64,000 bases of DNA from the NCBI GenBank assembly GCA_934320655.1, contig CAKRFN010000007.1, positions 62,001 through 126,000 of the forward strand, read 5' to 3'. The stretch is from an uncultured Eubacterium sp. (GTDB taxonomy: Bacteria; Bacillota; Clostridia; Lachnospirales; Lachnospiraceae). Under the pieces are notes generated by a model. The model was not told where the DNA came from. It worked only from the letters and a program-made list of their open reading frames with translations, and searched no databases. Shown piece after piece: positions 8,285 to 17,077 of the stretch. How positions within the stretch are numbered: the stretch's first letter is position 1; each line of letters begins with the position of its first letter. Made by a program: the position numbers and the translations under genes.

Positions 8285-10036
8285 TTATTCATCATGAAAA
8301 CGGAAGGTTCCGTTGTTCAGATAGGCATTGAGACGGTTCCGCTCCTGCTGATGCGCGTCGGAATTCCCCTGAAAATGTTTGATCCGCTCACGGATCAGTT
8401 CCGTATAGAATGTGCGGTAAGTCTCACGCAGCGTCTGAAAACGGTTCTTCAAAAGCTCCTCCGCCTCGCTCCGCTGGCTGCTTTTTTTGTACTTGGCATC
8501 CAATGTTTCTTTGAACATTTCTACGTACTGCTGTGCGTCCTTCGACTCGATCGAGTGGATCGACTCCTCATTCGCATACAGGTCAAGGTCGATCTTGCCC
8601 TCGGCATAAGCCCGGAACATCGTATTGTAAATCGTGTCATTGGAGTGGGGCTTATAGGTATAGGACATCTCACGCGAGCCACTGTCAAGGAGCTTATTGA
8701 AGGAAGCCTCCTTGTCGAAGGAAATCACGTGTCCGCCCTCCTGATTGATAAAGTTTTCCCCCTTGGTATCAAAGTTGCACAGCACCCAGTCCAGCGTGTG
8801 CTCATTCATCAGATCGTGCATCGTGACTGCATCCGGCGCATTGACTGTCAGATCCTCCTGTGCCTGCCACTTAAAGAGATCCACACCGCCCTCTGCGCGC
8901 TGCATCTTCTTCTGCACAGAACCGACGACCCTGCCGTCCACCTTCACACAGTAGGCAGGAATGGACAACTCACCGCGAAGCTGCCTTTGCAGACGGTACG
9001 CCTCTCCCGTCACAACTGCGCCCGACGGCTTTGACATGCCGATGCAATTCGTAGCCTCCTTGTACAGCCAGCGCTGGTTTGCCCCGTCCGCGTTCAGATC
9101 ATCAAACTCGTACATCGCTTTTGTACCGCCCATCGTAGCACGTCCGACGTTGACCAGATGGAGCTCCTCCTGATTCTGATCCCCAATGGTCAGGCTCAGC
9201 TCGGCATCCTCGCGGGAATAGTCGGTTGGCTTGCGAAAGACACCCTTGAGCATGTCGAATTTCTGATGACGGCTGATGGTCGCACTCTCACGCTCTTTCT
9301 CCGCGCCCTGCTTCATACAGGCAACCTTGTATTTGCGTTTCAGCACATCCGCCTTTACCTTTGCCTCCTCCGCCTTTTTCATCGCCTCCATGCGCACCTT
9401 GCTGCCGACCTCCATAGCGATCGCCATTCTATGATACGCATCATAACGCATTTCCTGTGCACTCCATTTGACCTTTGCCGCCAACGCTTCAACCGATGCT
9501 GACGGATCGGCGGATTGCTGCGCCACACCATCCAGCTGCTGACGACGCAGCAGCTCCACTGCAGCCAGATCCGCATCCTCCCTCGCCCCGACGAGTGCAA
9601 GCTGCTTATCCAGCACCGTCTGTTCGTTTTTGTAGCCAACAGACGAGCTCTGCCCGATCGTCGTGCGGCGGGATTCCCTCACCTGTGCTGACCCCTCCGT
9701 CCTGATCAGCTCCTGCTCGGCACTGTATGCCCTGTCGCATTGTTTTTTCACGTTTCTGCGCTTTTTTCTCTCAAGATAGCTCTCTTTTCTCTGCGTTGCC
9801 ACCTGCCCGGGCAGACTCACATCCGCCGGCAGATACGGCATGGTGTCCAGAAAATGCGGTTTGATAACCGCCGTCTGTGCCTGCTGCTGTGTCTGCTGCG
9901 TTTGCTGCTCCTGCATTGCCTCAAACATGCTGGTGCGTTCAGTAAGCTCCTTGTGCTGCTCCTCATAAAATACCTTTTTCCGTGTCTCCCACAGGTTGGG
10001 CGCTTGCAGCATGTTTAACTCTTCATTCATGTCCAT
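8285..10036 (-). CDS. QB2: Q-rich protein with predicted PI3/4-kinase-fold domain
   Basis: This 583-residue protein starts MDMNEELNML. I chose the ATG at 10036 because GGGAGG lies eight bases upstream and the MD-acidic start matches QB3-QB5; a GTG three codons earlier is possible. A Q-rich stretch (residues 43-54) is followed by a basic cluster (KESYLERKKRRNVKK, about 84-98), a helical charged middle and a C-terminal domain. That domain has the signature of the PI3/4-kinase/HipA-like kinase fold: a lysine in WLYKEA (K326), a catalytic-loop-like LDWVLCNFDTKGEN (N421, D423, N428) and a metal-site-like ISFDKEASF (D441). Protein or lipid phosphorylation is therefore predicted but not shown. The gene overlaps the end of TG2 by 14 bases, which implies translational coupling. 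Confidence 0.8.
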   Translation of the reverse strand: MDMNEELNMLQAPNLWETRKKVFYEEQHKELTERTSMFEAMQEQQTQQTQQQAQTAVIKPHFLDTMPYLPADVSLPGQVATQRKESYLERKKRRNVKKQCDRAYSAEQELIRTEGSAQVRESRRTTIGQSSSVGYKNEQTVLDKQLALVGAREDADLAAVELLRRQQLDGVAQQSADPSASVEALAAKVKWSAQEMRYDAYHRMAIAMEVGSKVRMEAMKKAEEAKVKADVLKRKYKVACMKQGAEKERESATISRHQKFDMLKGVFRKPTDYSREDAELSLTIGDQNQEELHLVNVGRATMGGTKAMYEFDDLNADGANQRWLYKEATNCIGMSKPSGAVVTGEAYRLQRQLRGELSIPAYCVKVDGRVVGSVQKKMQRAEGGVDLFKWQAQEDLTVNAPDAVTMHDLMNEHTLDWVLCNFDTKGENFINQEGGHVISFDKEASFNKLLDSGSREMSYTYKPHSNDTIYNTMFRAYAEGKIDLDLYANEESIHSIESKDAQQYVEMFKETLDAKYKKSSQRSEAEELLKNRFQTLRETYRTFYTELIRERIKHFQGNSDAHQQERNRLNAYLNNGTFRFHDE

Positions 10037-10898
10037 CGTCTCCACCTCCCATCGTATTCATATCCCAGCACGCCGTGTAGAACTTTTCGATAATCTCGCG
10101 TTCCGGAAGCAGGTTGTCAATCAGTTTCCGGCTCTGCGGCGTGACTGCTGCGATCCGAAGATCGGAAACATAGTCTCCCGCACGGACAAGCAGCTCCCGC
10201 AGACGGCCGAACAATGCGATCAATGCATTTACATGACCCTGCGCACAATACGCAAGCGACAGCTCCACATCCTCTCCCCGCCTCTGACAAAAAATGGCAG
10301 CCTGCACAGTCGCTGACGAATCCACCGCGCAAATGCAGAGCGGATGGAGCATCTGTTGCCGCTCCGCGCAGATCCCCGCAGCAAATTCCTGATTATCTTT
10401 TTTCATTTCGTTCATAAAGCGGCGCTGTACCAGCTCCGGCAGGTCGTAGAACGTGGCAATACGCATATCGGCTGGCGGTGTCACATTCCATCTGACCTGT
10501 GGAAGCTCCCGGCACGGGAAGCGGCAGATGTAGCTCTCTGTCTCCGTCAGTGTAAAATCCCCACGCCGGATAAACAGACGGCAAAGCGGTGCATCCCAAT
10601 CCTCCGCCGCAAAGGTACATAAAACAGCTGTGGTGCTCTCCCACGCGCTTTTGCACAAAAAATCAATCAAGCCGTTCGCGATCCCCTGCCGCCGGTACGC
10701 CTCTACAACGGCGATATATTGGATGTCTATGAGAAACTCTCCATCCGCGCGAAAGACGAGGACACCGCAGATACAACTGTCTTGCACCGCGCCGATCGCA
10801 TATATGTTGTCAGCGTCCGCTGCCAGCTCCACATCCGGGAGCAGGCGGGCGAGCGCATTCAGATGTTCCTTCGTAAGAAGACCATATTGAACAGGCAT
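10023..10898 (-). CDS. TG2: tandem GNAT acetyltransferase partner of QB2
   Basis: A 291-residue protein. The N-terminal half is a recognisable GNAT domain with a beta-strand and acetyl-CoA loop IDIQYIAVVEAYRRQGIANG (loop RRQGIAN at about 69-75). The C-terminal half has the length and strand pattern of a second GNAT fold without the loop, ending TPQSRKLIDNLLPE. GNAT enzymes transfer an acetyl group from acetyl-CoA to amines of small molecules or proteins; the acceptor is unknown. Its stop overlaps the QB2 start, so the pair is translationally coupled. An AAGGAAATAAAACT ribosome site precedes the ATG. QB2 itself is an obvious candidate substrate or partner (inference). Confidence 0.8.
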   Translation of the reverse strand: MPVQYGLLTKEHLNALARLLPDVELAADADNIYAIGAVQDSCICGVLVFRADGEFLIDIQYIAVVEAYRRQGIANGLIDFLCKSAWESTTAVLCTFAAEDWDAPLCRLFIRRGDFTLTETESYICRFPCRELPQVRWNVTPPADMRIATFYDLPELVQRRFMNEMKKDNQEFAAGICAERQQMLHPLCICAVDSSATVQAAIFCQRRGEDVELSLAYCAQGHVNALIALFGRLRELLVRAGDYVSDLRIAAVTPQSRKLIDNLLPEREIIEKFYTACWDMNTMGGGDDGHE

Positions 10899-10993
10899 AG
10901 TTTTATTTCCTTTCGTAAATCAATCGTTCCAAATGCATCAGAACCGTTCCGGTCTCCCGGTGGCTTTGCTTTACTTACATGCCGTTTGATGCC

Positions 10994-11028
10994 AAAAAGA
11001 GTTTTAGCTCACCACTAAAACTCTTTTT
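10994..11028 (-). terminator. Strong terminator after the GGGtGRT gene
   Basis: Fourteen-base perfect arms (AAAAAGAGTTTTAG and CTAAAACTCTTTTT) surround a seven-base loop. On the minus strand it ends in a T-run 30 bases past the stop at 11058. It also insulates TG2. Confidence 0.9.
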
Positions 11029-11057
11029 GAAAATTGAAAGCAACTATTGTCAATCTC

Positions 11058-12068
11058 TTAGAACTTACCAGCCTTTGCAGCTTCCTCAACAGCAACTGCT
11101 ACAGATACAGTCATACCAACCATCGGGTTGTTTCCTGCTCCGATCAGACCCATCATCTCTACGTGAGCGGGAACTGATGAAGAACCAGCGAACTGTGCAT
11201 CTGAATGCATACGTCCTAATGTATCGGTCATACCGTAAGAAGCAGGACCTGCAGCCATGTTATCGGGATGCAGTGTACGTCCTGTACCGCCGCCGGATGC
11301 TACTGAGAAGTACTTCTTGCCCTGCTCGATGCACTCCTTCTTGTAGGTACCTGCTACCGGATGCTGGAAACGTGTCGGGTTGGTTGAGTTACCGGTGATA
11401 GATACACCGACGTTCTCATGATGCATGATAGCAACACCTTCCTGAACATCATCAGCGCCGTAACACTTAACGGTTGCGCGAAGTCCCTCTGAATATGCCT
11501 TCTCATATACGATATTCAGCTTTGCCTCTTTATAGTCATACTTTGTTTCAACATAGGTAAATCCGTTGATACGTGAAATGATCTGTGCAGCGTCTTTTCC
11601 TAAACCATTCAGGATAACGCGCAGCGGCTTCTGGCGAACCTTGTTTGCCTTCTCAGCGATACCGATCGCACCCTCAGCAGCAGCGAATGACTCGTGTCCT
11701 GCTAAGAAACAGAAGCACTCGGTCTCCTCTTCGAGAAGCATCTTTCCTAAGTTACCATGTCCAAGACCTACCTTACGATGATCTGCAACAGATCCGGGAA
11801 TACAGAATGCCTGAAGTCCCTCTCCGATGGCAGCAGCAGCGTCAGCAGCTCTTCTGCAGTCCTTTTTGATCGCAATCGCTGCACCTACGATGTAAGCCCA
11901 GCAAGCATTCTCAAAACAGATCGGCTGGATACCCTTGATCTGGTTGTATACGTCAAGGCCAGCATCTTTTGTGATTTTCTCAGCTTCTTCGATTGAGCTG
12001 ATACCATAGCTGTTCAAAACAGCGTTGATCTGGTCAATTCTTCTTTCATATGATTCAAATAATGCCAT
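11058..12068 (-). CDS. GGGtGRT family protein
   Basis: This 336-residue cytosolic protein contains the name-giving motif in SVASGGGTGRTLHPDNM near residue 270. It belongs to a family annotated only as GGGtGRT protein, common in Clostridia and some archaea and of unknown biochemical role. It is Gly/Ala-rich with several conserved cysteines (ICFENACW, ETECFCF). It lies 34 bases downstream of the NifU-like scaffold gene on the same strand; family members usually occur in this pairing, which points to a role in iron-sulfur chemistry. A strong terminator follows. Codon use looks highly adapted, suggesting abundant expression. Confidence 0.9.
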   Translation of the reverse strand: MALFESYERRIDQINAVLNSYGISSIEEAEKITKDAGLDVYNQIKGIQPICFENACWAYIVGAAIAIKKDCRRAADAAAAIGEGLQAFCIPGSVADHRKVGLGHGNLGKMLLEEETECFCFLAGHESFAAAEGAIGIAEKANKVRQKPLRVILNGLGKDAAQIISRINGFTYVETKYDYKEAKLNIVYEKAYSEGLRATVKCYGADDVQEGVAIMHHENVGVSITGNSTNPTRFQHPVAGTYKKECIEQGKKYFSVASGGGTGRTLHPDNMAAGPASYGMTDTLGRMHSDAQFAGSSSVPAHVEMMGLIGAGNNPMVGMTVSVAVAVEEAAKAGKF

Positions 12069-12102
12069 TTTTATTGTTCCTCCTTCTCTAATGTCCTGTC
12101 GA

Positions 12103-12795
12103 TTACTCGCATCTGGGATCGATGATCTTTACTGCGTCCTGAACGCGGCCATACTGACCCTTTGCCTTCTCCCATGCAGTATTCGGATCGTCACCCTTCT
12201 TGATGAAGTCAGTCATCTTTCCAAGAGAAACAAACTGATAGCCGATTACTTCGTTGTCTGCGTCTAAAGCGATGCCTGTGACATAGCCCTCTGCCATCTC
12301 CAGGTAACGGACACCCTTTGCCTTTGTAGCATACATCGTACCTACCTGAGAGCGGAGTCCCTTTCCGAGATCCTCCAGTCCGGCACCTACTGCAAGTCCG
12401 TCATCAGAGAATGCACTCTGTGTACGTCCGTATACGATCTGTAAGAACAGCTCTCTCATGGCAGTGTTGATCGCATCACATACAAGGTCAGTATTTAACG
12501 CCTCTAAGATGGTCTTGCCCTGTAAGATCTCAGCAGCCATAGCAGCGGAATGAGTCATACCTGAACATCCGATCGTCTCTACAAGAGCCTCCTCGATGAC
12601 ACCGTTCTTTACATTTAAAGATAATTTGCAGGCACCCTGCTGAGGAGCACACCAGCCCACACCATGTGTAAAACCAGAAATATCCTCGATTTTCTTTGAG
12701 TGTACCCACTTGCCCTCTTCAGGGATCGGAGCCGGCTCATGTTTTGCGCCCTTTGCTACCGGACACATGTTTTCAACTTCCTTTGTGTAAATCAT
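12103..12795 (-). CDS. NifU-like iron-sulfur cluster assembly scaffold
   Basis: A 230-residue protein with a NifU/IscU-like core. Candidate cluster ligands are cysteines in GWCAPQQGACKL, in ETIGCSGMTHS and in LVCDAIN. In IscU-type scaffolds such cysteines hold a transient Fe-S cluster before transfer to apoproteins. An extra cysteine lies near the N-terminus (ENMCPVAKG). GAAAGGAGACTTAC precedes the ATG at 12795. It is the first gene of an apparent two-gene operon with the GGGtGRT protein. No cysteine desulfurase or other Suf/Isc gene is in the window, so sulfur must be supplied from elsewhere. The 155 bases upstream are AT-rich and should hold its promoter, but I see no clean box pair. Confidence 0.85.
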   Translation of the reverse strand: MIYTKEVENMCPVAKGAKHEPAPIPEEGKWVHSKKIEDISGFTHGVGWCAPQQGACKLSLNVKNGVIEEALVETIGCSGMTHSAAMAAEILQGKTILEALNTDLVCDAINTAMRELFLQIVYGRTQSAFSDDGLAVGAGLEDLGKGLRSQVGTMYATKAKGVRYLEMAEGYVTGIALDADNEVIGYQFVSLGKMTDFIKKGDDPNTAWEKAKGQYGRVQDAVKIIDPRCE

Positions 12796-12950
12796 TGTAA
12801 GTCTCCTTTCAATAATTAGTGTTATATATATGCGTTACTGACTTTGTGTGAAAAAAATGTCAAAGTCTGAACATACCTGACTTATTTTCTCATATTTTGT
12901 GGAAATCGTCTATAGTATTTTTATTTTTTTCTCAATAAATTTAAAACAGG

Positions 12951-14513
12951 CTATTTCATGTAATACCCTAACTCACGGATCGCCTGATGGGCGGGCTGAC
13001 TCAGCGGCTCATTCTTCAGAAGCGCTGTCAGGGCATCTGTCATACCGTTGATCTGCCGCATGATGATCTCTGAATTCAAGCTCGCTTCCGCCAGCCGGAT
13101 CTCTGCCTTTGTCTGCAATGCGCGCTTAATCTCTGTTTCCTGCGGCATCGTCACAGTCAGCTCATCAAAGACACCCTGCGAAGCCATCGCCTGAAGCTTA
13201 AAATCACCCAGCGAATCGACTGCACGGTACAACTGCTGATACAAAAGATCGACCAGCTCCGGGTCTTTCTGGTATCCCTCCGGATGATCCTCGATCATTT
13301 TGCGGTATTTTGCAAGTTCTTCAAACGAGTATCCGGTCACAAAGCCTGTAAGCTCCAGATTGCTCATATCCGCACCTTTTTCGGTCTTCATGTGCTGCTC
13401 ATCCACCATCTGCTTCATCTGCTCTCCGCCACGTAACAGGTCTTTCTCCTCTACCGCATACATCCGCTCAAACTCATTCTGGAGCAGTTCCCGCTTACGC
13501 GCTCTGGTCTCTGCCAGCCGTTCCCGCAGCATCTCTTTCTCCATCGCAATGGACGACTCGTAGTTCTCACGGTCAGACTCAACAAGCTCTTTCGTTGTCT
13601 CAATCGGCAGCGTAGCTTCGGAATTGATACCGAGCAGTCCACACCGATCCGCAAAATACTGTCCGTACAACGCATACCGTTTCCTCATGCACTCAATCAG
13701 GTCTTTTTTAAACTGCGGCAGCGCATCAAAATAGTCTTTGTTCACCGGATCATAATACACATTGTCAAAATAGACCATTCTGCCGATCTGCTCATGAAGC
13801 TCTAATGCATGATATTCCATATATTCCGGTTCAAACATTTCCTCCGTAAGATCAGTGTTTAACACCTGATCGAGTATACGGTCCAGATGCGGTTTTCTGC
13901 GCTGCGCATCCTTTGAAATATAATCCGCTAAAAACCGCTCATCCACCTCTTTCCGGCTGCGCTGATATTCATCCGCCGGCTCACCGTTTTTATCTTTTTC
14001 ATAGCCGTATGCAAATTTCGCCAGCATACGCAGGTCTACATCCTGACGTACTGCCTCCTCAACCACTTCCGGTGTCATTGAATTCGCATGCATGAGTTTC
14101 TCCTTTTTCAGATCATCCAGTATATGAACACTCACATGGTTTGCCAGCAGTGACACGCTGGTCTTTGCGCTGGTATCCAGACGTTTGTCCTCACACTTCT
14201 GCTTGAAGGTCTTTCTCGCCGGTTTCTGGATCTGCGCCGGTCTGCCCTCTGCCGCCTTTGCAGCCTCAATCTGCTTACTTTGTTTCTTCCAGAATTTTCT
14301 GGTGTCCTCATTGCGCAGCAGCTCCTCAGATATCAGACGATCGTTTTCCGCCATGCGCCGCTGCTCCATCGTCTGATCAGCTTCAAGCTCCCAGTTCTGC
14401 AATCTCACCAGATGTCTGTGCATATGCCGTTGTTCCCGCGTCTGCTGCTGCACCTGCTGTTGCTGCTGGATCTGCTGCTGTTTACCGGTCTGTATCATCT
14501 GCATATCATCCAT
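12951..14513 (-). CDS. QB3: Q-rich/basic-tail protein, paralogue of QB4
   Basis: This 520-residue cytosolic protein begins MDDMQMIQTG and has a glutamine tract (residues 12-24). A His/Arg-rich helix and a basic cluster around KTFKQKCEDKR (101-111) follow. The rest is charged and helical. Blocks shared with QB4 are RRKPHLDRI (205-213), DPVNKDYFDALP (255-266), FVTGYSFEELAKYRKMIEDH (391-410) and LYQQLYRAVDSLGD (424-437), which show the two descend from one duplication. No enzyme motif is recognised. A GTAGGAGGATG ribosome site precedes the ATG. It is the last gene of the nine-gene collinear run and lies 53 bases after TG3. Function unknown. Confidence 0.8.
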   Translation of the reverse strand: MDDMQMIQTGKQQQIQQQQQVQQQTREQRHMHRHLVRLQNWELEADQTMEQRRMAENDRLISEELLRNEDTRKFWKKQSKQIEAAKAAEGRPAQIQKPARKTFKQKCEDKRLDTSAKTSVSLLANHVSVHILDDLKKEKLMHANSMTPEVVEEAVRQDVDLRMLAKFAYGYEKDKNGEPADEYQRSRKEVDERFLADYISKDAQRRKPHLDRILDQVLNTDLTEEMFEPEYMEYHALELHEQIGRMVYFDNVYYDPVNKDYFDALPQFKKDLIECMRKRYALYGQYFADRCGLLGINSEATLPIETTKELVESDRENYESSIAMEKEMLRERLAETRARKRELLQNEFERMYAVEEKDLLRGGEQMKQMVDEQHMKTEKGADMSNLELTGFVTGYSFEELAKYRKMIEDHPEGYQKDPELVDLLYQQLYRAVDSLGDFKLQAMASQGVFDELTVTMPQETEIKRALQTKAEIRLAEASLNSEIIMRQINGMTDALTALLKNEPLSQPAHQAIRELGYYMK

Positions 14514-14565
14514 CGTTACATCCTCCTACTCTGCAATCACCTTTTTTGTATTTCTCTGTCCTGTA

Positions 14566-15477
14566 TCAGACTGTCAGCCGATAGGTATATGATACCTTTC
14601 CCGCCTGAGGTACCAGCTTTAGGATCAGCCGTCTTGACTGGTCATTGACCGCCTGCATTGCGACCCTGGTCTGCGGCGGATAAAGTTCCTGTGCACGCGC
14701 GATCACACTCTTTACGAGCGTATTCAATGTCGCACGGTTGGAATCCCCGATCCATAATGCACACAGTGTCAGCATGCCGCAGCACGAATGATCCACGACT
14801 GCGTATGCTTCGATCCTGCCATCTTTGACGAGTGCATGGCTGAGCTCAGGCTCGAGTTCTTTGCCCGTGAGTGTCTGCTCCGGCTGCGGTGTCCCAAGTG
14901 CAACGCTGCGTTTTTGTGCCGCGTGCAGCAGATCCTCGGACAGATGCGAAAACGGACGGACATGACCGTTTTCGTGTCCGGACACCTTTGTTACCTTCAT
15001 CTGTTCCAGGTCGCCCAATGCAAAGGTATAGATATTCCGCCCACCGTCGCTCTCCTGTAAAAATCCCATTGCCTCCAGAAACGGCAGCATTGTCTCATTA
15101 TCCGGCTCCGCCGTCGTAAACTCAATCTCCACAGCCCCGATCGTGGGATCATTCCCGATCAATGCCTCTAATTCACGGATCATGCGGCGCGCACCGCCCT
15201 GCCGTCTGTAGTCCGGAGCCACATACAGGGAAGCCACATGAAAGCAGTCCCCTGCAATATAACCTGCCAGTGCACCGCAGGCGACACCTTCCTTCGCAAT
15301 CCCCATCACCGTAACCGGCTCCCCGTTTCGCAGCGCTTCTGCGACCTGTGGCAGTAACAGCGGCTCAAAGGCACCCGGATCTGCATCGTCAACCATTCCA
15401 AACTGCATCCGGTCGTCCCACGCACGCTGGTCTTCCTCCGCTTCCGAAACTATATTTTTCTCCATATCGTGATCCAT
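14566..15477 (-). CDS. TG3: tandem GNAT acetyltransferase partner of QB3
   Basis: A 303-residue protein with an N-terminal GNAT domain: strand and acetyl-CoA loop HVASLYVAPDYRRQGGARRM (loop RRQGGAR at 91-97), followed by an AMGF motif typical of GNAT motif B. The C-terminal half (about 170-303) looks like a second, degenerate GNAT fold. It shares long stretches with TG4, including DHSCCGMLTLCALWIGD and ELYPPQTRVAMQAVNDQS. Substrate unknown. It starts at 15477 behind AAGGAGG, 80 bases after QB4, and is followed by QB3. Partner and QB gene therefore appear to have duplicated as a unit. Confidence 0.85.
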   Translation of the reverse strand: MDHDMEKNIVSEAEEDQRAWDDRMQFGMVDDADPGAFEPLLLPQVAEALRNGEPVTVMGIAKEGVACGALAGYIAGDCFHVASLYVAPDYRRQGGARRMIRELEALIGNDPTIGAVEIEFTTAEPDNETMLPFLEAMGFLQESDGGRNIYTFALGDLEQMKVTKVSGHENGHVRPFSHLSEDLLHAAQKRSVALGTPQPEQTLTGKELEPELSHALVKDGRIEAYAVVDHSCCGMLTLCALWIGDSNRATLNTLVKSVIARAQELYPPQTRVAMQAVNDQSRRLILKLVPQAGKVSYTYRLTV

Positions 15478-15556
15478 TGCTCATGTCCTCCTTTTCATTT
15501 CCTGCGTATCCTGTATCTATGATCTATATCCCGCTGGAGCTGCTGTGCCGGTGCGC

Positions 15557-17035
15557 TCAGTGCCCCTGCCCCAGCACACGCTCCAATTCCTTCGCATAAG
15601 TCGCGATCTGCCCGTTAATCGCATCCTGACGGGGCAGCGTTTCCTCCTGCAGCTTCACCAGCATATGCTCGAGCATCCGCTGCGTCGCATTCAGTCTCGC
15701 ATGGTCCTCTCTCTGTTGCTGAATCGCATTCTCGATTGAAGCAAGCCGGAGCGTGATATCTCCTCTGGCATCGATCGCACGGTACAGACCCTGATACAAC
15801 TCATCGACTGTCTGCCGGTTCTGCGCATACTGTTCGGGGTGTTCCTCAATCATCGTGCGGTATTTGGTCAGATCCTCCAGCGAATACAACGTCACGAAAG
15901 CAGTCAGATCCGTTTCACCCATCCCCGCATCGATGATCTCCTGATTCGCCTTGATCGCATCCGATTCCTGCAGAAGCCCCGGTTTTTCCGCTTCGATCAT
16001 GCGTTCCGCTTCCTGCTGCAATGCCGTATAGATCTGATTTTCCGACAAATCATAGTCCATGTTCATAAGCGGTATGGATGCGTCATAGCGTTCATCGTAC
16101 TGATGGATCCATTCCGCCGGCGTATCGCGGCGCTCATAAAATTTTTCCCTGCCAAGATGCACGGCTTTACTTCCAAATATATTGACAAGCGTCGATCCCA
16201 GCCATTTGCTCCGGTCGATCACCTTTCTTTGCAGCAGTTGTCTGGTCAATTCCGGCAGCGCATCAAAATATGGCTTGTTCACCGGATCTTCGTATATGTT
16301 CTGAAAATAAACATACTGATCCGCTTTCTGCTTCATCTCACCGGGATGTTCGGTGACATACTGCTTCGAGAGCATATCCAGTTTGTAATTGATGGAAAGC
16401 ACCTGCTCCACAATACGGTCTAAATGCGGCTTTCTGCGCTCGAGATTCATCGAAGCGTAATCTTCGATAAACTCGTGATCTTCCCTCTGGTAACGCTCAT
16501 TCTGCGCATCCACCGGGCGTCCGTTCCGTTTTGCCTTGTAGCCGTGCACAAACGCCTGTAACACGCGGTTGTCTACCTGATCTCCGATCGGCTCCTCCGC
16601 CCCACGTGGCAGTGTGATGACCGAATTTTTCTGCTCCTGTAACCTTGTCTTGACATCCTCGAGCATCCGGTAGCTGTCACCGTCCGCACACGGATGATGC
16701 TTCTTTGCAATGCGCTCCTGTCTGCGGCGCTCCCTTCTCTGCTTGTAGGTCTCCTGTGCCGGTGCCTGCATCTGCTGCGGTTCTCCCGCCGCAAAGTCGT
16801 TGACGTATGCCGGCGGCAGCTCCTGCTGCAGCTGTGCATTGAGCATCAGTGTCTGCTGCCGCTGACGCTCGATCAAAAAGCGTGCATGTTCATGACGGCG
16901 CTGTTCGAGCGTTCCCTCCGCCTGCGGATCATCCCATGTCTGTAATTGTCTCAAATGCTCATGCACCTGTACCTGTTCCTGCACGTGGCGCTGTTCCTCC
17001 TGCTGCCGCTGCACCTGTACTGCCATATCATCCAT
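15557..17035 (-). CDS. QB4: Q-rich/basic-tail protein, paralogue of QB3
   Basis: This 492-residue protein begins MDDMAVQVQR and has a Q/H-rich helical tail (residues 7-75). A strongly basic cluster, ETYKQRRERRRQERIAKKHH, spans 95-114. The remaining region is collinear with QB3: RRKPHLDRI (200-208), DPVNKPYFDALP (250-261), FVTLYSLEDLTKYRTMIEEH (380-399) and LYQGLYRAIDARGD (413-426). The region between these blocks diverges strongly, for example around residues 270-360. No membrane segment, signal peptide or enzyme motif is visible. AGGAGGATAGAGCG precedes the ATG. It lies 43 bases after TG4. Confidence 0.8.
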   Translation of the reverse strand: MDDMAVQVQRQQEEQRHVQEQVQVHEHLRQLQTWDDPQAEGTLEQRRHEHARFLIERQRQQTLMLNAQLQQELPPAYVNDFAAGEPQQMQAPAQETYKQRRERRRQERIAKKHHPCADGDSYRMLEDVKTRLQEQKNSVITLPRGAEEPIGDQVDNRVLQAFVHGYKAKRNGRPVDAQNERYQREDHEFIEDYASMNLERRKPHLDRIVEQVLSINYKLDMLSKQYVTEHPGEMKQKADQYVYFQNIYEDPVNKPYFDALPELTRQLLQRKVIDRSKWLGSTLVNIFGSKAVHLGREKFYERRDTPAEWIHQYDERYDASIPLMNMDYDLSENQIYTALQQEAERMIEAEKPGLLQESDAIKANQEIIDAGMGETDLTAFVTLYSLEDLTKYRTMIEEHPEQYAQNRQTVDELYQGLYRAIDARGDITLRLASIENAIQQQREDHARLNATQRMLEHMLVKLQEETLPRQDAINGQIATYAKELERVLGQGH

Positions 17036-17077
17036 CGCTCTATCCTCCTGTTTTCATTCACTATCTCTATTGACCCA

